A stretch of DNA of 64,000 nt from Oscillatoriaceae cyanobacterium M7585_C2015_266 (GTDB lineage: Bacteria; Cyanobacteriota; Cyanobacteriia; Cyanobacteriales; Oscillatoriaceae), in NCBI GenBank assembly GCA_015295835.1, contig DVEG01000020.1, positions 1 through 64,000 on the forward strand. The letters are read 5' to 3'. The notes beneath the pieces were generated by a model. It saw only the letters and a program-made list of their open reading frames with translations. It made no database searches and had not been told where the DNA came from. Positions 25,922 to 35,721 of this stretch are shown one piece after another. The position numbers and the translations under genes were made by a program. The stretch's first letter is position 1. The number at the start of each line of letters is the position of its first letter.

Positions 25922-27613
25922 TTGATAACTGCTTCAAATTCCGCATCATCAAAACCCATCAACCTACCACGCTATTTTGACGTTATCGTGGTGGGCACAG
26001 GAGCAGCAGGCTTATATGCAGCACTCTGCATTCCGGAAAACTTACAGGTAGGCTTGATCACAAAAGATGTATTGCCTCAGTCGGCGAGTGATTGGGCACA
26101 GGGCGGCTTGGCAGCAGCAATCGCCCCAGATGATTCCCCTAAACTTCACATAGAAGATACCCTAAAAGCAGGTGCAGGTTTGTGCGATCGCTTCGCAGTA
26201 GAATTTCTCGCCCAGCAAGCCCCCCAATGCGTCGAATCCTTAATCAAACTGGGAGTAGCCTTTGACAGAAAAGGAGATGAACTCGCCTTAACACTAGAAG
26301 CCGCCCACTCACGACGTCGAGTTCTCCACGCCGCCGATACTACCGGTAGAGCAGTTGTCACAACCCTAGCAGCACAAGTCACCCGCCGCAAAAATATCTC
26401 TGTCATCCAACAAGCCTTCGCCCTCAACCTTTGGATAGATTCCCAAAACAATCGCTGTCGCGGAATCAGTTTAGTTTATCAGAGTCAGATAATCTGGATA
26501 AAAGCCGGAGCAGTAGTATTGGCAACTGGCGGAGGCGGTCAGGTTTTTGCTCAAACAACTAATCCAGAAGTCAGTACCGGCGATGGCGTCGCGATCGCTT
26601 GGCGCGCCGGCGCTGTACTACGCGACTTAGAATTCTTCCAGTTTCACCCCACCGCCTTAACCAAACCAGGCGCTCCCCACTTCCTAATTAGCGAAGCCGT
26701 GCGTGGAGAAGGTGCTCACTTAATAGATGATCACGGCTATCGATTCCTGTTTGACTACCACCCCGCCGGCGAACTCGCCCCACGAGATGTAGTCAGCCGC
26801 GCTATTTTTAGTCATTTTAAACACCTCGGAGTCGATCCGGCAGACGCTAACGTCTGGTTAGACTTGCGATCAATTCCAGAAGAGCGAATTCGCCACCGTT
26901 TCCCTAATATTATCCAGGTTTGCCAAAAGTGGGGTATCGACGTTTTCTCGCAACCCGTGCCAGTAGCCCCTGCCGCTCACTACTGGATGGGAGGCATTTT
27001 GACAGATCTTTATAACCGCACTTCTATCCCCGGTTTGTACGCTGTTGGAGAAACCGCAAGCACCGGTGTACATGGTGCTAATCGCCTCGCTAGTAATTCT
27101 CTGCTCGAATGTATCGTTTTCGGCGCTCAGCTTTCAAAAATAGAAATTTTCCCGGATTTGGCTTACTCCCCCCCTCCCCCCATTTCTCATTTATCTTTTC
27201 CCTCTCTGCCTAATTTTTCTAGGGAAATTGCTAAAATTGCCTGCTTGCGTCGGGAGTTGCCTCGATTGGTATGGAAAAGTGCCGGTATCTGTCGGGGAAA
27301 AGCAGGCTTACAAGCAGCGCTCGCCCAGGTAAAAACTTGGCAAGCAGAATTTGCCTCCCTTTCTCTTTCTCAATATCTTCTTAATTTACAGCCAGAACAA
27401 ACTGTCAGCTTTTCTTTCCCTTCCGCTGACGCACATTTACGCACTTGGGGAGAAACCCGCAACTTACTTGATATTGCCTATTTAATTCTCACCAGCGCTC
27501 TGTTTCGCACCGAAAGTCGCGGCGGTCACTACCGTGAGGACTTTCCTACTCCCGATCCCAGTTGGCAAGTCCACACGCTCATACAGCACAATAAATGGTG
27601 GAAATCCCCCTAA
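25922..27613 (+). CDS. nadB: L-aspartate oxidase
   Basis: 563 residues. The FAD-binding loop VVGTGAAGLYAALC is at about residues 24-37, followed by DWAQGGLAAAIAPDDS, which is characteristic of NadB. The catalytic area FHPTALTKPGAPHFLISEA and HYWMGGILTDLYNRTSIPGL and the C-terminal GLYAVGETASTGVHGANRLASNSLLEC are present. It oxidises aspartate to iminoaspartate in de novo NAD synthesis. The start is TTG at 25922 because no better codon precedes the FAD loop. nadA and nadC are not in the window; nadK is at 52748. Confidence 0.95.
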   Translation: MITASNSASSKPINLPRYFDVIVVGTGAAGLYAALCIPENLQVGLITKDVLPQSASDWAQGGLAAAIAPDDSPKLHIEDTLKAGAGLCDRFAVEFLAQQAPQCVESLIKLGVAFDRKGDELALTLEAAHSRRRVLHAADTTGRAVVTTLAAQVTRRKNISVIQQAFALNLWIDSQNNRCRGISLVYQSQIIWIKAGAVVLATGGGGQVFAQTTNPEVSTGDGVAIAWRAGAVLRDLEFFQFHPTALTKPGAPHFLISEAVRGEGAHLIDDHGYRFLFDYHPAGELAPRDVVSRAIFSHFKHLGVDPADANVWLDLRSIPEERIRHRFPNIIQVCQKWGIDVFSQPVPVAPAAHYWMGGILTDLYNRTSIPGLYAVGETASTGVHGANRLASNSLLECIVFGAQLSKIEIFPDLAYSPPPPISHLSFPSLPNFSREIAKIACLRRELPRLVWKSAGICRGKAGLQAALAQVKTWQAEFASLSLSQYLLNLQPEQTVSFSFPSADAHLRTWGETRNLLDIAYLILTSALFRTESRGGHYREDFPTPDPSWQVHTLIQHNKWWKSP

Positions 27614-27617
27614 TCCC

Positions 27618-27866
27618 CTAATTACTTACTTTGCTTCTGTATTGTTTTATCTTATAGCGCGTCCCGCCATCAGATTGCGGTGGCACCTTTCCTCCTTTAT
27701 CTGGCGGATCTTCTTCATTTAAAATTACCAGCTGGAGAGCAACCTCGCTGACTACTACATCCGTTAATCCATTGAGTTTGACTGCTGCAGTTGCAATCCC
27801 TGATATACTCATTGCCGCCCCAACCGCTACTACACTTATACTCACTGATTTTAGGAAAGTATTCAT
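27618..27866 (-). CDS. Small exported protein, 82 residues
   Basis: A Sec-type signal peptide (MNTFLKSVSISVVAVGAAMS ending near ATAA, about residue 27) precedes a 55-residue mature part, VKLNGLTDVVVSEVALQLVI then an acidic/Pro/Gly-rich EEDPPDKGGKVPPQSDGGTR and a basic tail. No family is recognised. It is convergent with nadB, 4 bp from its stop. Confidence 0.6.
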   Translation of the reverse strand: MNTFLKSVSISVVAVGAAMSISGIATAAVKLNGLTDVVVSEVALQLVILNEEDPPDKGGKVPPQSDGGTRYKIKQYRSKVSN

Positions 27867-28104
27867 AACACCCTTCCTTTACTCCCCAACAGTCATCAAC
27901 TTTGGATAAGCCCTTTTGACTGTTATTATATCAGTAGATTCACGGATGCAAGGGGCTAGATTTACTAATTTACGTAAATTTACGGTAATTTCATCAAAAT
28001 TTACTAAACTACATAATCGGCGCCAAAAATTCTTAACAATAAAGTGAGTGTTAACTTAATTTAAACTTATAAACTTAATATTTGAAACCAGCACAGCAAT
28101 AAAT

Positions 28105-30288
28105 CTACGCAGCTTGATATCGGTTTTTACCTAGTTCCTTAGCTACGTACATAGCCGCGTCAGCTTTATTAATCAAACTATCTGCATCGCTAGCATGCAA
28201 AGGATACAAGCTTAGTCCAATACTGGCACTAACTGAAATAGTGCATCCCTCAATTAAAAACGGCGTAGATAAAGTATTAAGTATTTTTTCCGCAACCGTA
28301 GCCGCATCTTTCTGTGTAGGAATCCCCGGCAAGATGACGGTAAACTCGTCGCCACCGAGCCGAGCTACAGTATCGCTAACCCGCAAGCTGCTAGTTAGAC
28401 GAGTAGCAACCGCTTTCAGCAACAAGTCGCCCATCTCGTGCCCAAGGGTATCATTAACGTTTTTAAAACCATCGAGATCGACAAACATTAAGGCCACTAA
28501 TTGTCGATTAATACTGGCCCATTCTAAAGCCTGACTCAAACGCTCGTAGAATAATTTGCGATTCGGTAAGCCTGTGAGAGGATCGTGATAGGCAAGATAG
28601 CGTAAGCGGTCTTCTGAAAGTTTTAATTCTTCGTTGTAACGGGCAAGTTCTATAGCAGTTCGTTTCAGTTCTTCCTCCATCCGTTTTCGCTCGGTGATAT
28701 CACGGATAACACCTACTAAAAAGATATTGCCAGCAGCATCGCGATGTAGCGATCGCTTAGTAGCAATCAGGTGAGTATTACCACGAGCATCAGTGAATTT
28801 TTCCTCAGATTCATGCTCTTTACCACTCTCAAAAACTCTTTTATCTTGCTCCCAAAAAAAATCCACCTCTGACTGCGGAAAAAACTCCCGCTCTGATTTC
28901 TCAATTAATTGCTCAAAAGGATAACCAATAAATTGACAATAAGCTTGATTTAAAATAATCCAGCGGTGGTTTTTATCTTTAACAAAAACTGGATCGGGAA
29001 TAGTATTGATAACTGTAGATAAAAATTCTTTAGATTTTTTCCACTCCTGTTCCAGATAAGCAAAATGACTGACAATAGCCAAAGCCGAGCCGCCTAGAGC
29101 CAAAAAGGGAGGCACAAAAGGTAGCCACCAACCGACAAGAAATGCTAAATAATAAGAACCAGTAAGCACCACAGCAGCTAAAGCCAGACTCAGAATAAAC
29201 CACTTTGGAGAACGCACTCGCCAACTCAGGGCAGCACCAATCCAACTCCAGACAAAAATCCAAACCCATTCTAAAGGTTCTGGCCATACATGGATAAGAG
29301 CGCGCCCGTCGAGAACAGCAGAAAGAATCTGACTTACGAAATGGGCATGTATTTCCACACCGAAAAAAAGCTGCGGTGTACTGTAGGGAGTGGAAAACAC
29401 ATCTTTCAAGCTAGGTGCAGTAGAGCCAATCAGGATAACGCGATCGCGTAGCCAATCCAAAGGCACCCTTTCCTCAAGCACCTCTACAAGCGATACCAAG
29501 CGAAACGGACAGCGCTCTGGTGCCTGCTTACAAGAAGGCCCCCGATAATTCGCCAGAATTTGGTAGCCCCCCGTATCCGCATTCACATATCCTCCATCAT
29601 TTTCCTCAAATCTTTGAAAGACAGCCTTACCCAACTTTAAATAATCAGAACCCGGAGTCAGTTGGGAAGTAATACCTTCTGCCTTCAGATAAGCTCTTGC
29701 TAATTGCAGCGCAAAACTTTTGCGTGCTTTGCCGTCAACATACCAATATAGGAAGCTGCGGCGTACTTTCCCATCCGAATCAAGTATTAGATTACTGAAC
29801 CCTACCTGCTCAGAAGGATTTACAACTGTCGGTGGGGCAATACCCTCTAGATTACTAGTCGCAGCAATTTTCTCGATCACAACTAAATTAGGAAGTTCAG
29901 CAAAAACCTTTTTTAATTCAGCGTGACCCGGTTCCACGGGCTGAGAGCGATAAATATCCAATCCAATTACCCGTGCTCCGGCGGCGTGCAGTTTAGGCAA
30001 CAATTTAGCCATAACTGCATCGGGAATCGGAAAACCGTACTGCTGCAAAGCGGCTTCATCAATCCCGACGATTACTACTCGCTCGTCGCGGGGTTCTGGG
30101 GGACGCCAGCGGAAAGCTAGATCTAAAGCCGCTAACTCCCAGGACTGTAATATGCTTGTAAAACGTAAGAAAATGACAAAACTGGCGACCCCCATAGATG
30201 TGACGAGAACTCTGCGCTCTTCGCCAATTTTTTGCTTGAGTGTTGCCCAAATAGAATATAGGGGGTGTCTGACTGGCTGCTCGTTCAT
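28105..30288 (-). CDS. CHASE2-PAS-GGDEF diguanylate cyclase
   Basis: 727 residues. An N-terminal transmembrane helix is followed by a CHASE2 sensor (about 55-330; FRWRPPEPRDERVVIVGID start, GVEIHAHFVSQILS end) and then three closely spaced membrane helices (about 340-420). A PAS domain (about 435-555, FVKDKNHRWIILNQAYCQFI) leads into a coiled linker and a GGDEF domain (about 590-727). The active motif RLGGDEFTVI and the LTGLPNRKLFYERL entry are intact, so c-di-GMP synthesis is expected. No EAL domain is present. Confidence 0.92.
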   Translation of the reverse strand: MNEQPVRHPLYSIWATLKQKIGEERRVLVTSMGVASFVIFLRFTSILQSWELAALDLAFRWRPPEPRDERVVIVGIDEAALQQYGFPIPDAVMAKLLPKLHAAGARVIGLDIYRSQPVEPGHAELKKVFAELPNLVVIEKIAATSNLEGIAPPTVVNPSEQVGFSNLILDSDGKVRRSFLYWYVDGKARKSFALQLARAYLKAEGITSQLTPGSDYLKLGKAVFQRFEENDGGYVNADTGGYQILANYRGPSCKQAPERCPFRLVSLVEVLEERVPLDWLRDRVILIGSTAPSLKDVFSTPYSTPQLFFGVEIHAHFVSQILSAVLDGRALIHVWPEPLEWVWIFVWSWIGAALSWRVRSPKWFILSLALAAVVLTGSYYLAFLVGWWLPFVPPFLALGGSALAIVSHFAYLEQEWKKSKEFLSTVINTIPDPVFVKDKNHRWIILNQAYCQFIGYPFEQLIEKSEREFFPQSEVDFFWEQDKRVFESGKEHESEEKFTDARGNTHLIATKRSLHRDAAGNIFLVGVIRDITERKRMEEELKRTAIELARYNEELKLSEDRLRYLAYHDPLTGLPNRKLFYERLSQALEWASINRQLVALMFVDLDGFKNVNDTLGHEMGDLLLKAVATRLTSSLRVSDTVARLGGDEFTVILPGIPTQKDAATVAEKILNTLSTPFLIEGCTISVSASIGLSLYPLHASDADSLINKADAAMYVAKELGKNRYQAA

Positions 30289-30613
30289 TGGTGAAATTCT
30301 CTAGCAGTCGGTTGAGATGACACCCAAATTTCTCAAGTGTTTGCCAGCTTATTATCATAGCGCCTGCAAAAGGTGAGACTAATAAGCTGGCAATTGACTG
30401 AATGTGAGAAGGTTAAAAACAAAGTTTCCGCCTCTTAGCACTTGCATCTGGATGGTTTGCAAGAGTTTTTGGCAGTTTTTTTAGAGAAGTTAGGAATAGG
30501 GAAGTTTGGCTGATACGCTATCGTCTGCTAAGACAAAAGCGTCAGCCTTAGATGTAATTTTATATACGGCGGTAATCAGCTTTGCTGAATTTGTCGCGGC
30601 AGTGCAGTACAGC
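30289..30613. other. Intergenic stretch, no gene seen
   Basis: 325 bp upstream of the CHASE2-GGDEF gene and downstream of the small 2TM gene, both on the minus strand. It should contain the cyclase promoter. No repeat, RNA or convincing ORF is visible. Confidence 0.4.
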
Positions 30614-30856
30614 TTAGGAATGAGAATAATCAGCGAGCGCAAAAATATAAATAGCGTGGGCTAACACCAGCAGCAGCCAAATACCAGTCACCCACGGAGT
30701 CCAAAACCAGGGTTCTGACTGCAAATTGCGGAAAAACCAAGCCCCTGAATTGCACGCTGCAAAGATAGCCACATGCAAAGCAAAATTCATCCGATCATCC
30801 AAACGTCGGTAGTCAGGATCTTTCCTATCCGGTTTACGAGACCAACGAGGAGGCAT
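30614..30856 (-). CDS. 2TM-domain small membrane protein
   Basis: 80 residues: a charged N-terminus with DPDYRRLDDRMNFALHVAIF, a first hydrophobic helix (about 28-42), the WFFRNLQSEPWFWTPWV linker, and a second helix (about 55-75). This is the pattern of the 2TM domain family found in many cyanobacteria and, in other bacteria, fused to histidine kinases. Function unknown. A divergent gene starts 235 bp away. Confidence 0.7.
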   Translation of the reverse strand: MPPRWSRKPDRKDPDYRRLDDRMNFALHVAIFAACNSGAWFFRNLQSEPWFWTPWVTGIWLLLVLAHAIYIFALADYSHS

Positions 30857-31090
30857 AGAAAACCTTTATAAAAAAACAATAGTTACAACTAGCGTATTTT
30901 AGTAAAATACTTACATACCTCTTAAAAAAACCTGTCAGGCATTGGGGATTAGTGCTATAATTTCCCAAGTGGAATAGAGTTTCTTAGGTTATTACCTAGT
31001 AGTAGATAGATTTGGTGAGGTTAAAAGTAGCACAGTAGCGTTAGAATGCAGATAAAGACCCTGAATATCCTCTACACCTAGACTTGTGTT

Positions 31091-31621
31091 GTGAATGCCT
31101 CGCGATTACTGCGCAAAGCCCCTTTTAATCGCTCCACCTATCTCGCAATAGTGGCGCTTCCCGACGAAGCCTCTGCTTTTCAAGCCTACCGTCTGCTGCA
31201 ACATCACGGTATTTCGCCAGAACATCTAGCGATTGTCGGAAAAGGTTACAGCTCCCCTGAAAGTGTAGGTTTACTTGAGCCAATGCACATCGCTATTAAC
31301 AAAGCCTGTAGTTTTGCTAAAATAAGCGGATTTTTGGGTGCAGCAATTGGTTTAGTGTTGTTTATTTTTTTTAAAGTTGGCTGGCAGATGTCGCTAAGTT
31401 TTAGTTTGATAGCTATTATACCAGCAGTTACGCTGATGGCAGGATTTTGCGGGGCTGTCTTGGGAGCCTTATTTGGTTTCCTAGGAGAAGGCAGCACCGC
31501 TGGGATTTACCATCACCACTTGCGACAGGGACATTACTTGTTGATGATGGAAGGGCCAAAAAAGCTAGTACATATGGGACAGGAAGTTCTCAAACAGTAT
31601 TGTCTGCCAAAAGCGATTTGA
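31091..31621 (+). CDS. Membrane protein with general-stress (DUF1269-like) layout
   Basis: 176 residues starting at GTG. An N-terminal ferredoxin-like segment (TYLAIVALPDEASAFQAYRL, then LLQHHGISPEHLAIVGKGY) precedes two hydrophobic, glycine-rich helices (about 82-105 and 110-138). The C-terminus contains GIYHHHLRQGHYLLMMEGPK. This layout resembles small stress-related membrane proteins whose glycine-zipper helices sit between soluble caps. The exact family is not certain. Confidence 0.65.
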   Translation: MNASRLLRKAPFNRSTYLAIVALPDEASAFQAYRLLQHHGISPEHLAIVGKGYSSPESVGLLEPMHIAINKACSFAKISGFLGAAIGLVLFIFFKVGWQMSLSFSLIAIIPAVTLMAGFCGAVLGALFGFLGEGSTAGIYHHHLRQGHYLLMMEGPKKLVHMGQEVLKQYCLPKAI

Positions 31622-31689
31622 ATGAGAAGGTTTTTTTGTTTTTGCTTGCTTGGCGTGCGCTCGCCAAGCCAATTAGGCACCCTGGTTAT

Positions 31690-32211
31690 TTATTCTTCAA
31701 ACTGATAATCCCCCGACTTACCACCCTTCTTACTCAGCAAGCGAATGTACTCGATTTGAATAGACTTTTCCAGAGCTTTCGCCATATCGTAGAGCGTCAG
31801 AGCTGCCACAGAAACAGCAGTGAGAGCTTCCATTTCTACCCCCGTTTCTGCCTTTGTCACCACCTCTGCCCGAATCTCATATCCGGGCAAATGGGGAGCA
31901 GGCATCAAGTCTACGCTTATTTTGTGTAGCGGCAAGGGATGACACAATGGAATTAACTGAGCTGTCTGCTTGGCTGCCATAATGCCGGCAATGCGTGCCG
32001 TTGCTAAAACATCGCCTTTTGGGGCGTTACCTGCTGCCAGTGCCTCAAAAGTCGCCTGTGACATCCGCACTTGAGCAGCGGCAACGGCTTCTCGACGCGT
32101 AGACTGTTTGCCTGATACGTCTACCATATTTGCTTGCCCACTGACATCTAAATGGGATAGTTGCTCCTCTCTAGAAAAATTTGAAAAATTTGAAAAAGAC
32201 TCTTGCGTCAT
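31690..32211 (-). CDS. moaC: Cyclic pyranopterin monophosphate synthase
   Basis: 173 residues from ATG 32211. The frame stays open to 32328, but that would overlap tRNA-Arg and add non-MoaC sequence. Signatures include [37 protein letters not shown] around residue 75 and the active-site region [20 protein letters not shown]. It performs the second step of molybdenum cofactor synthesis, needed for nitrate reductase. No other moa genes are nearby. The start lies 72 bp from the divergent tRNA. Confidence 0.94.
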   Translation of the reverse strand: MTQESFSNFSNFSREEQLSHLDVSGQANMVDVSGKQSTRREAVAAAQVRMSQATFEALAAGNAPKGDVLATARIAGIMAAKQTAQLIPLCHPLPLHKISVDLMPAPHLPGYEIRAEVVTKAETGVEMEALTAVSVAALTLYDMAKALEKSIQIEYIRLLSKKGGKSGDYQFEE

Positions 32212-32283
32212 TTTTTTTGTATGTGCTAATATGAGAATTCGTGAGGAAAAAAGCGAAACGCTGAAATCTGAGCAAAAAAACAA

Positions 32284-32357
32284 GGGCCCGTAGCTTAGTG
32301 GATCAGAGCGTGTGGCTACGGACCACAAGGTCGGGGGTTCGAGTCCCTCCGGGCCCG
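32284..32357 (+). tRNA. tRNA-Arg (anticodon ACG)
   Basis: 74 nt: acceptor GGGCCCG paired with CGGGCCC, D-arm GCTTAGTGGATCAGAGC, anticodon stem TGTGG/CCACA with loop CTACGGA giving anticodon ACG, T-arm GGGGGTTCGAGTCCCTC and discriminator G. CCA is not encoded. The A34 is expected to be edited to inosine to read CGN codons. Confidence 0.95.
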
Positions 32358-32384
32358 TTGTTAAAGTTAAATATTAAACAAAAT

Positions 32385-33635
32385 TTAAGGTCTATTCAAG
32401 GCGTAGACATCTTGTTGAAGACCGATGGCAAATTTTAGGGAAGAGCGTAAATTGTTGCTAGACTGAGTAATAAAGGTGAAAAAAGCGATTACAGCAAGAA
32501 GGGCAGCGATCGCAAACATATTTTGCAAACCAATTATATCAGCGATGCCACCAAAAGTAGGCCCTGCGATCGCCATTCCCAAATCAAACCCGCCCACACA
32601 AAGAGAGAAAAACTGAGCGCGCTGTTTAGGCAAACACCGATCAGATAAGAGAGCGATAACAGAAGGAAATAATTTTCCCGCTCCTGCACCTTCCAAAAGC
32701 GCCGCGATAATAAACTCCGTGCGGCTGTTTGCATTCCACAACACTAGCATTGCCAAAACGTAGCAGGCGAGAGCACCAGTTATAAACACCCCACGTCCAT
32801 AGCGATCAGAACCCCATCCAGCCAGTAAGCGGACACTAAAACTGGCTATAGCAGCACATGTGTAAAACAAGCCTGCATTGAAATCAACCCTGGTTTCTTT
32901 AATGTATAAAGGCACGAAAGTACTAAGGGTACCAAAAACTAACCCAATCAGCAGCATTACTAGGGTGGGGATGCGAAGGCGCTCGCTCCACAGCACTTGC
33001 CAAAATGACTCTTCTGGCTCTGACTTAGCTATATGATCCACAGATTGAGCCTGTATTTCGGCAGTCGGTTCTGGGATTGGCAGACTCCCCAAAATGCTAA
33101 GAAATCCCAGGGCTGTAGCGATCAAAAAAATAGACAGGTAGCCAGCTTGCTGTAGTAAAAATCCCGCCAATGCTGGGCCTACTGCCACACCAATCGGCTG
33201 AACCAAACTCATATAGCCGATTAATTCTCCCCGCTGTTTAGGTGGCGACAAATCGGCAACTAGAGCGCTGTAGGCAGTGGTAAAAGCGGCAATACTAATA
33301 CCTTGGAGTGCTCGTAATATTATCAGCAGGGGGATAGACTGAAAAAGGAAGTAGCCAAAAGGAGCGATCGCTGACACCGTCGTTCCTAAAAGCAAAACCA
33401 TCTTTCTTCCCTGCCGATCTGCCATTGGTCCTAGCCAAATCCGAGACGGTAGTAATCCCAGGGCAAACCCTCCCATCACTAAACCAATCTCTTGTTTATT
33501 ACCACCTATATGCTGTACGTACAGCGGCAGCGTTGGCAATAAAGAGCCCATATTAGACCAGAAAAGCAAGCTTGCTGCGGCTAAAAGCAGCAAACTGCGG
33601 CGTCTATCTTTTTTTAGCGTGCTAAAAATATTCAA
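32385..33635 (-). CDS. MFS transporter
   Basis: 416 residues with 12 predicted membrane helices. The MFS loop 2-3 signature GPMADRQGRKMVLLLG is near residue 70, and a loop 8-9 equivalent AGWGSDRYGRGVFITG occurs in the second half. Other motifs, such as RALQGISIAAFTTAYSALVA, are typical of drug-efflux type MFS proteins. Substrate unknown. The nearest neighbour, tRNA-Arg, is 28 bp from its stop on the opposite strand. Confidence 0.88.
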   Translation of the reverse strand: MNIFSTLKKDRRRSLLLLAAASLLFWSNMGSLLPTLPLYVQHIGGNKQEIGLVMGGFALGLLPSRIWLGPMADRQGRKMVLLLGTTVSAIAPFGYFLFQSIPLLIILRALQGISIAAFTTAYSALVADLSPPKQRGELIGYMSLVQPIGVAVGPALAGFLLQQAGYLSIFLIATALGFLSILGSLPIPEPTAEIQAQSVDHIAKSEPEESFWQVLWSERLRIPTLVMLLIGLVFGTLSTFVPLYIKETRVDFNAGLFYTCAAIASFSVRLLAGWGSDRYGRGVFITGALACYVLAMLVLWNANSRTEFIIAALLEGAGAGKLFPSVIALLSDRCLPKQRAQFFSLCVGGFDLGMAIAGPTFGGIADIIGLQNMFAIAALLAVIAFFTFITQSSNNLRSSLKFAIGLQQDVYALNRP

Positions 33636-33863
33636 AGCGCTTTCTTCCCCGTTAAAGGATGGCAGCTAAAAGAGGCCATAAATTATCCTAACGTAGCGCT
33701 GCCGATTTGTTAAGTAATATTGCGTTTTTTTTATTTTTACGTCATGTTGTTTGACAAAAAAATCAATTAAAGTGAGGTACAAATGCCAGCAAGTGATGGC
33801 GGCGGCAAGCTAAACGAGTTTTAGAGTCTGTAAACTAGATAAAATCATATTCGTTACCTCACT

Positions 33864-34904
33864 TTACCCCTCACTTTTTACTTTTGGCTCAAATACTTCC
33901 CGCACACGATAAATTGGGCGTCTTTGCGACTCGTGGTAAGTGCGCATAAGCAATTCTGCCATCAAACCAAAACTAAACAATTGCACACCAGTCAATAACA
34001 ATAAAACCGCCAAAATCAATAGAGGTCGATGGCCAATTTTTTCACCCAGCCCTAACTTCACAAAAGTGAGATAGACACCCAAAGCCGTTCCCAAGATCAT
34101 AGAAACCATGCCAAAGAATCCGAAAACGTGCATAGGGCGGGTAAGAAACCTTTTCATAAAATAGATAGTAAACAAATCCATCAAAACCCGAAAAGTTCGC
34201 CCCAAACCATACTTGCTCTGCCCGTAACGACGAGGGTGATGGCGCACAGGTATTTCAGTAATACGTGCTCCCTCAATAAAAGCCAGTGCAGGCAAAAAGC
34301 GGTGCAACTCCCCATAAAGATTCATATCAGCAGCTAATTCTGCACGGTAAGCCTTAAGGGAACAACCATAGTCGTGCAACTTCACACCAGTAACAAGCCC
34401 GATAAGCCAATTAGCAATCTTAGAAGGAAGTAGACGAGTCAATTTAGCATCCTGACGATTTTTACGCCAGCCGCTCACCAAATCGTAACCTTCTTCAAGT
34501 TTGCTAACTAACATAGGAATATCGGCGGGATCATTTTGCAAATCGCCATCCATAGTAACGATAAAGCGCCCACGAGCGTAATTAAATCCAGCAGCCATTG
34601 CGGCACTTTGCCCGTAGTTGCGCCGTAAAATCACCACACGCAAATCACTGCGGATAAGAGTTTGCTGTTGGAGGAATTGAGCTGAGCCATCCGTAGAGCC
34701 GTCATCAACACATATAATTTCATAGCTGAATTGGCAATTGCTTAAACTAGAAGCGAGCGCCTCTAACAATTGCGGTAGACTTTCAACCTCATTGTAAATA
34801 GGCACAACAACCGACAGCTCTGGCACATTGCCGCCAAAACCCTTGTGGTTTGTCGGTTTTTCAGTAACCAAAGAAAACTTCATTGAATTATTACCCCTCA
34901 TCAA
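33864..34904 (-). CDS. Family 2 glycosyltransferase, polyprenyl-phosphate type, second copy
   Basis: 346 residues. A GT-A core (ELSVVVPIYNEVESLPQLLE, VDDGSTDGS, and DGDLQNDP around residue 120) is followed by two membrane helices (about 245-275 and 285-315). GCSLKAYRAE and HHPRRYGQSKYGLGRTFRVL match dolichyl/undecaprenyl-phosphate sugar transferases. It probably loads one sugar onto a lipid carrier. It resembles, but is clearly different from, the enzyme at 924-1895. Starts at residues 1, 2 and 8 are all possible. Confidence 0.87.
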   Translation of the reverse strand: MMRGNNSMKFSLVTEKPTNHKGFGGNVPELSVVVPIYNEVESLPQLLEALASSLSNCQFSYEIICVDDGSTDGSAQFLQQQTLIRSDLRVVILRRNYGQSAAMAAGFNYARGRFIVTMDGDLQNDPADIPMLVSKLEEGYDLVSGWRKNRQDAKLTRLLPSKIANWLIGLVTGVKLHDYGCSLKAYRAELAADMNLYGELHRFLPALAFIEGARITEIPVRHHPRRYGQSKYGLGRTFRVLMDLFTIYFMKRFLTRPMHVFGFFGMVSMILGTALGVYLTFVKLGLGEKIGHRPLLILAVLLLLTGVQLFSFGLMAELLMRTYHESQRRPIYRVREVFEPKVKSEG

Positions 34905-34989
34905 AACCTCACACCACTAAAAGACTCGATAAACAAAATACTCTAGCAAATCTCCAAATCCCCAAATCCCGGCAATTCCATCCAAACCC

Positions 34990-35718
34990 TCAAACCTGAC
35001 AATTTCCCGAAGGTTGGTAACTAGCGACAACACGCCCTGCTCCACGTAACTGCCGATAATAATTCTGCGAGATAATATCTCCCTGCTCAGAGAGAACATC
35101 AATACCGATACCATTGCGCCCTTGATCCTTTCCCGAACTATGGATATAACGCCCATCTCCTAGATAGAGAGCCACGTGGGTAGCTTTGTCAGGTAACCCA
35201 AAAAATATCAAATCTCCAGGTTCCAGAGAAGCGAGCGCTACTGGTTTAGTAAATGCTTCTTGCTGGTAGGCATCCCTAGGCAACCAAATGCCAGCAGAAA
35301 GGAAAGCTGCCTGCATAAATCCTGAGCAATCATAATTAGGTGCGACAGTACCGCCCCATAGGTATTGATTAGGCTGCTGCATTGCAGCGAGGGTAAAAGC
35401 AATAACAGCAGGTAATCGAGCTTTTATTTCTGCCTGAGTAAGAGCGATCGCTTGATAACGAGTTTGGGCCACTTCCAGATGCTGCAAATCTGTGATTGCA
35501 AGCCATCCAATATAATCATCTTCCACAAGCTGCACCTTCACTGCAGTTAAAGAATTGGGAATTTCTAAAATACGCAACTGACGGTTTACTACGGCTTGAG
35601 TTGCCAAGCGGGTACAGTTAGGGGAATCATAGAGATTAAGGGAAGCCAGACACTGGTATTCTGTATTGCTGGCTTTTGCAGAGTTCAGGGTTGCTTGCAA
35701 TTGAGAGAGAGAAACCAT
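34990..35718 (-). CDS. NlpC/P60 cell-wall endopeptidase (SH3b + C40 peptidase)
   Basis: 242 residues without an obvious signal peptide. An N-terminal SH3b-like domain (about 15-100, ASLNLYDSPNCTRLATQ) precedes an NlpC/P60 catalytic domain: the Cys in APNYDCSGFMQAAF, the His in DKATHVALYLGDGRYIHSSG and a second His near the end. This two-domain layout is that of the cyanobacterial gamma-D-glutamyl-L-diamino acid endopeptidases. It cleaves peptide stems of peptidoglycan. Its ATG is 3 bp from the divergent ATG of the serine hydrolase gene. Confidence 0.9.
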   Translation of the reverse strand: MVSLSQLQATLNSAKASNTEYQCLASLNLYDSPNCTRLATQAVVNRQLRILEIPNSLTAVKVQLVEDDYIGWLAITDLQHLEVAQTRYQAIALTQAEIKARLPAVIAFTLAAMQQPNQYLWGGTVAPNYDCSGFMQAAFLSAGIWLPRDAYQQEAFTKPVALASLEPGDLIFFGLPDKATHVALYLGDGRYIHSSGKDQGRNGIGIDVLSEQGDIISQNYYRQLRGAGRVVASYQPSGNCQV

Positions 35719-35721
35719 TCA

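Noticed and set aside
27940-28015. AATTTAC-rich palindromic words downstream of the CHASE2-GGDEF gene
   Set aside because: AT-rich repeats of seven bases are expected by chance in this composition; no operator is recognised.
32212-32328. 39-residue N-terminal extension of moaC
   Set aside because: It overlaps tRNA-Arg on the other strand and has no MoaC character; the ATG at 32211 is better.
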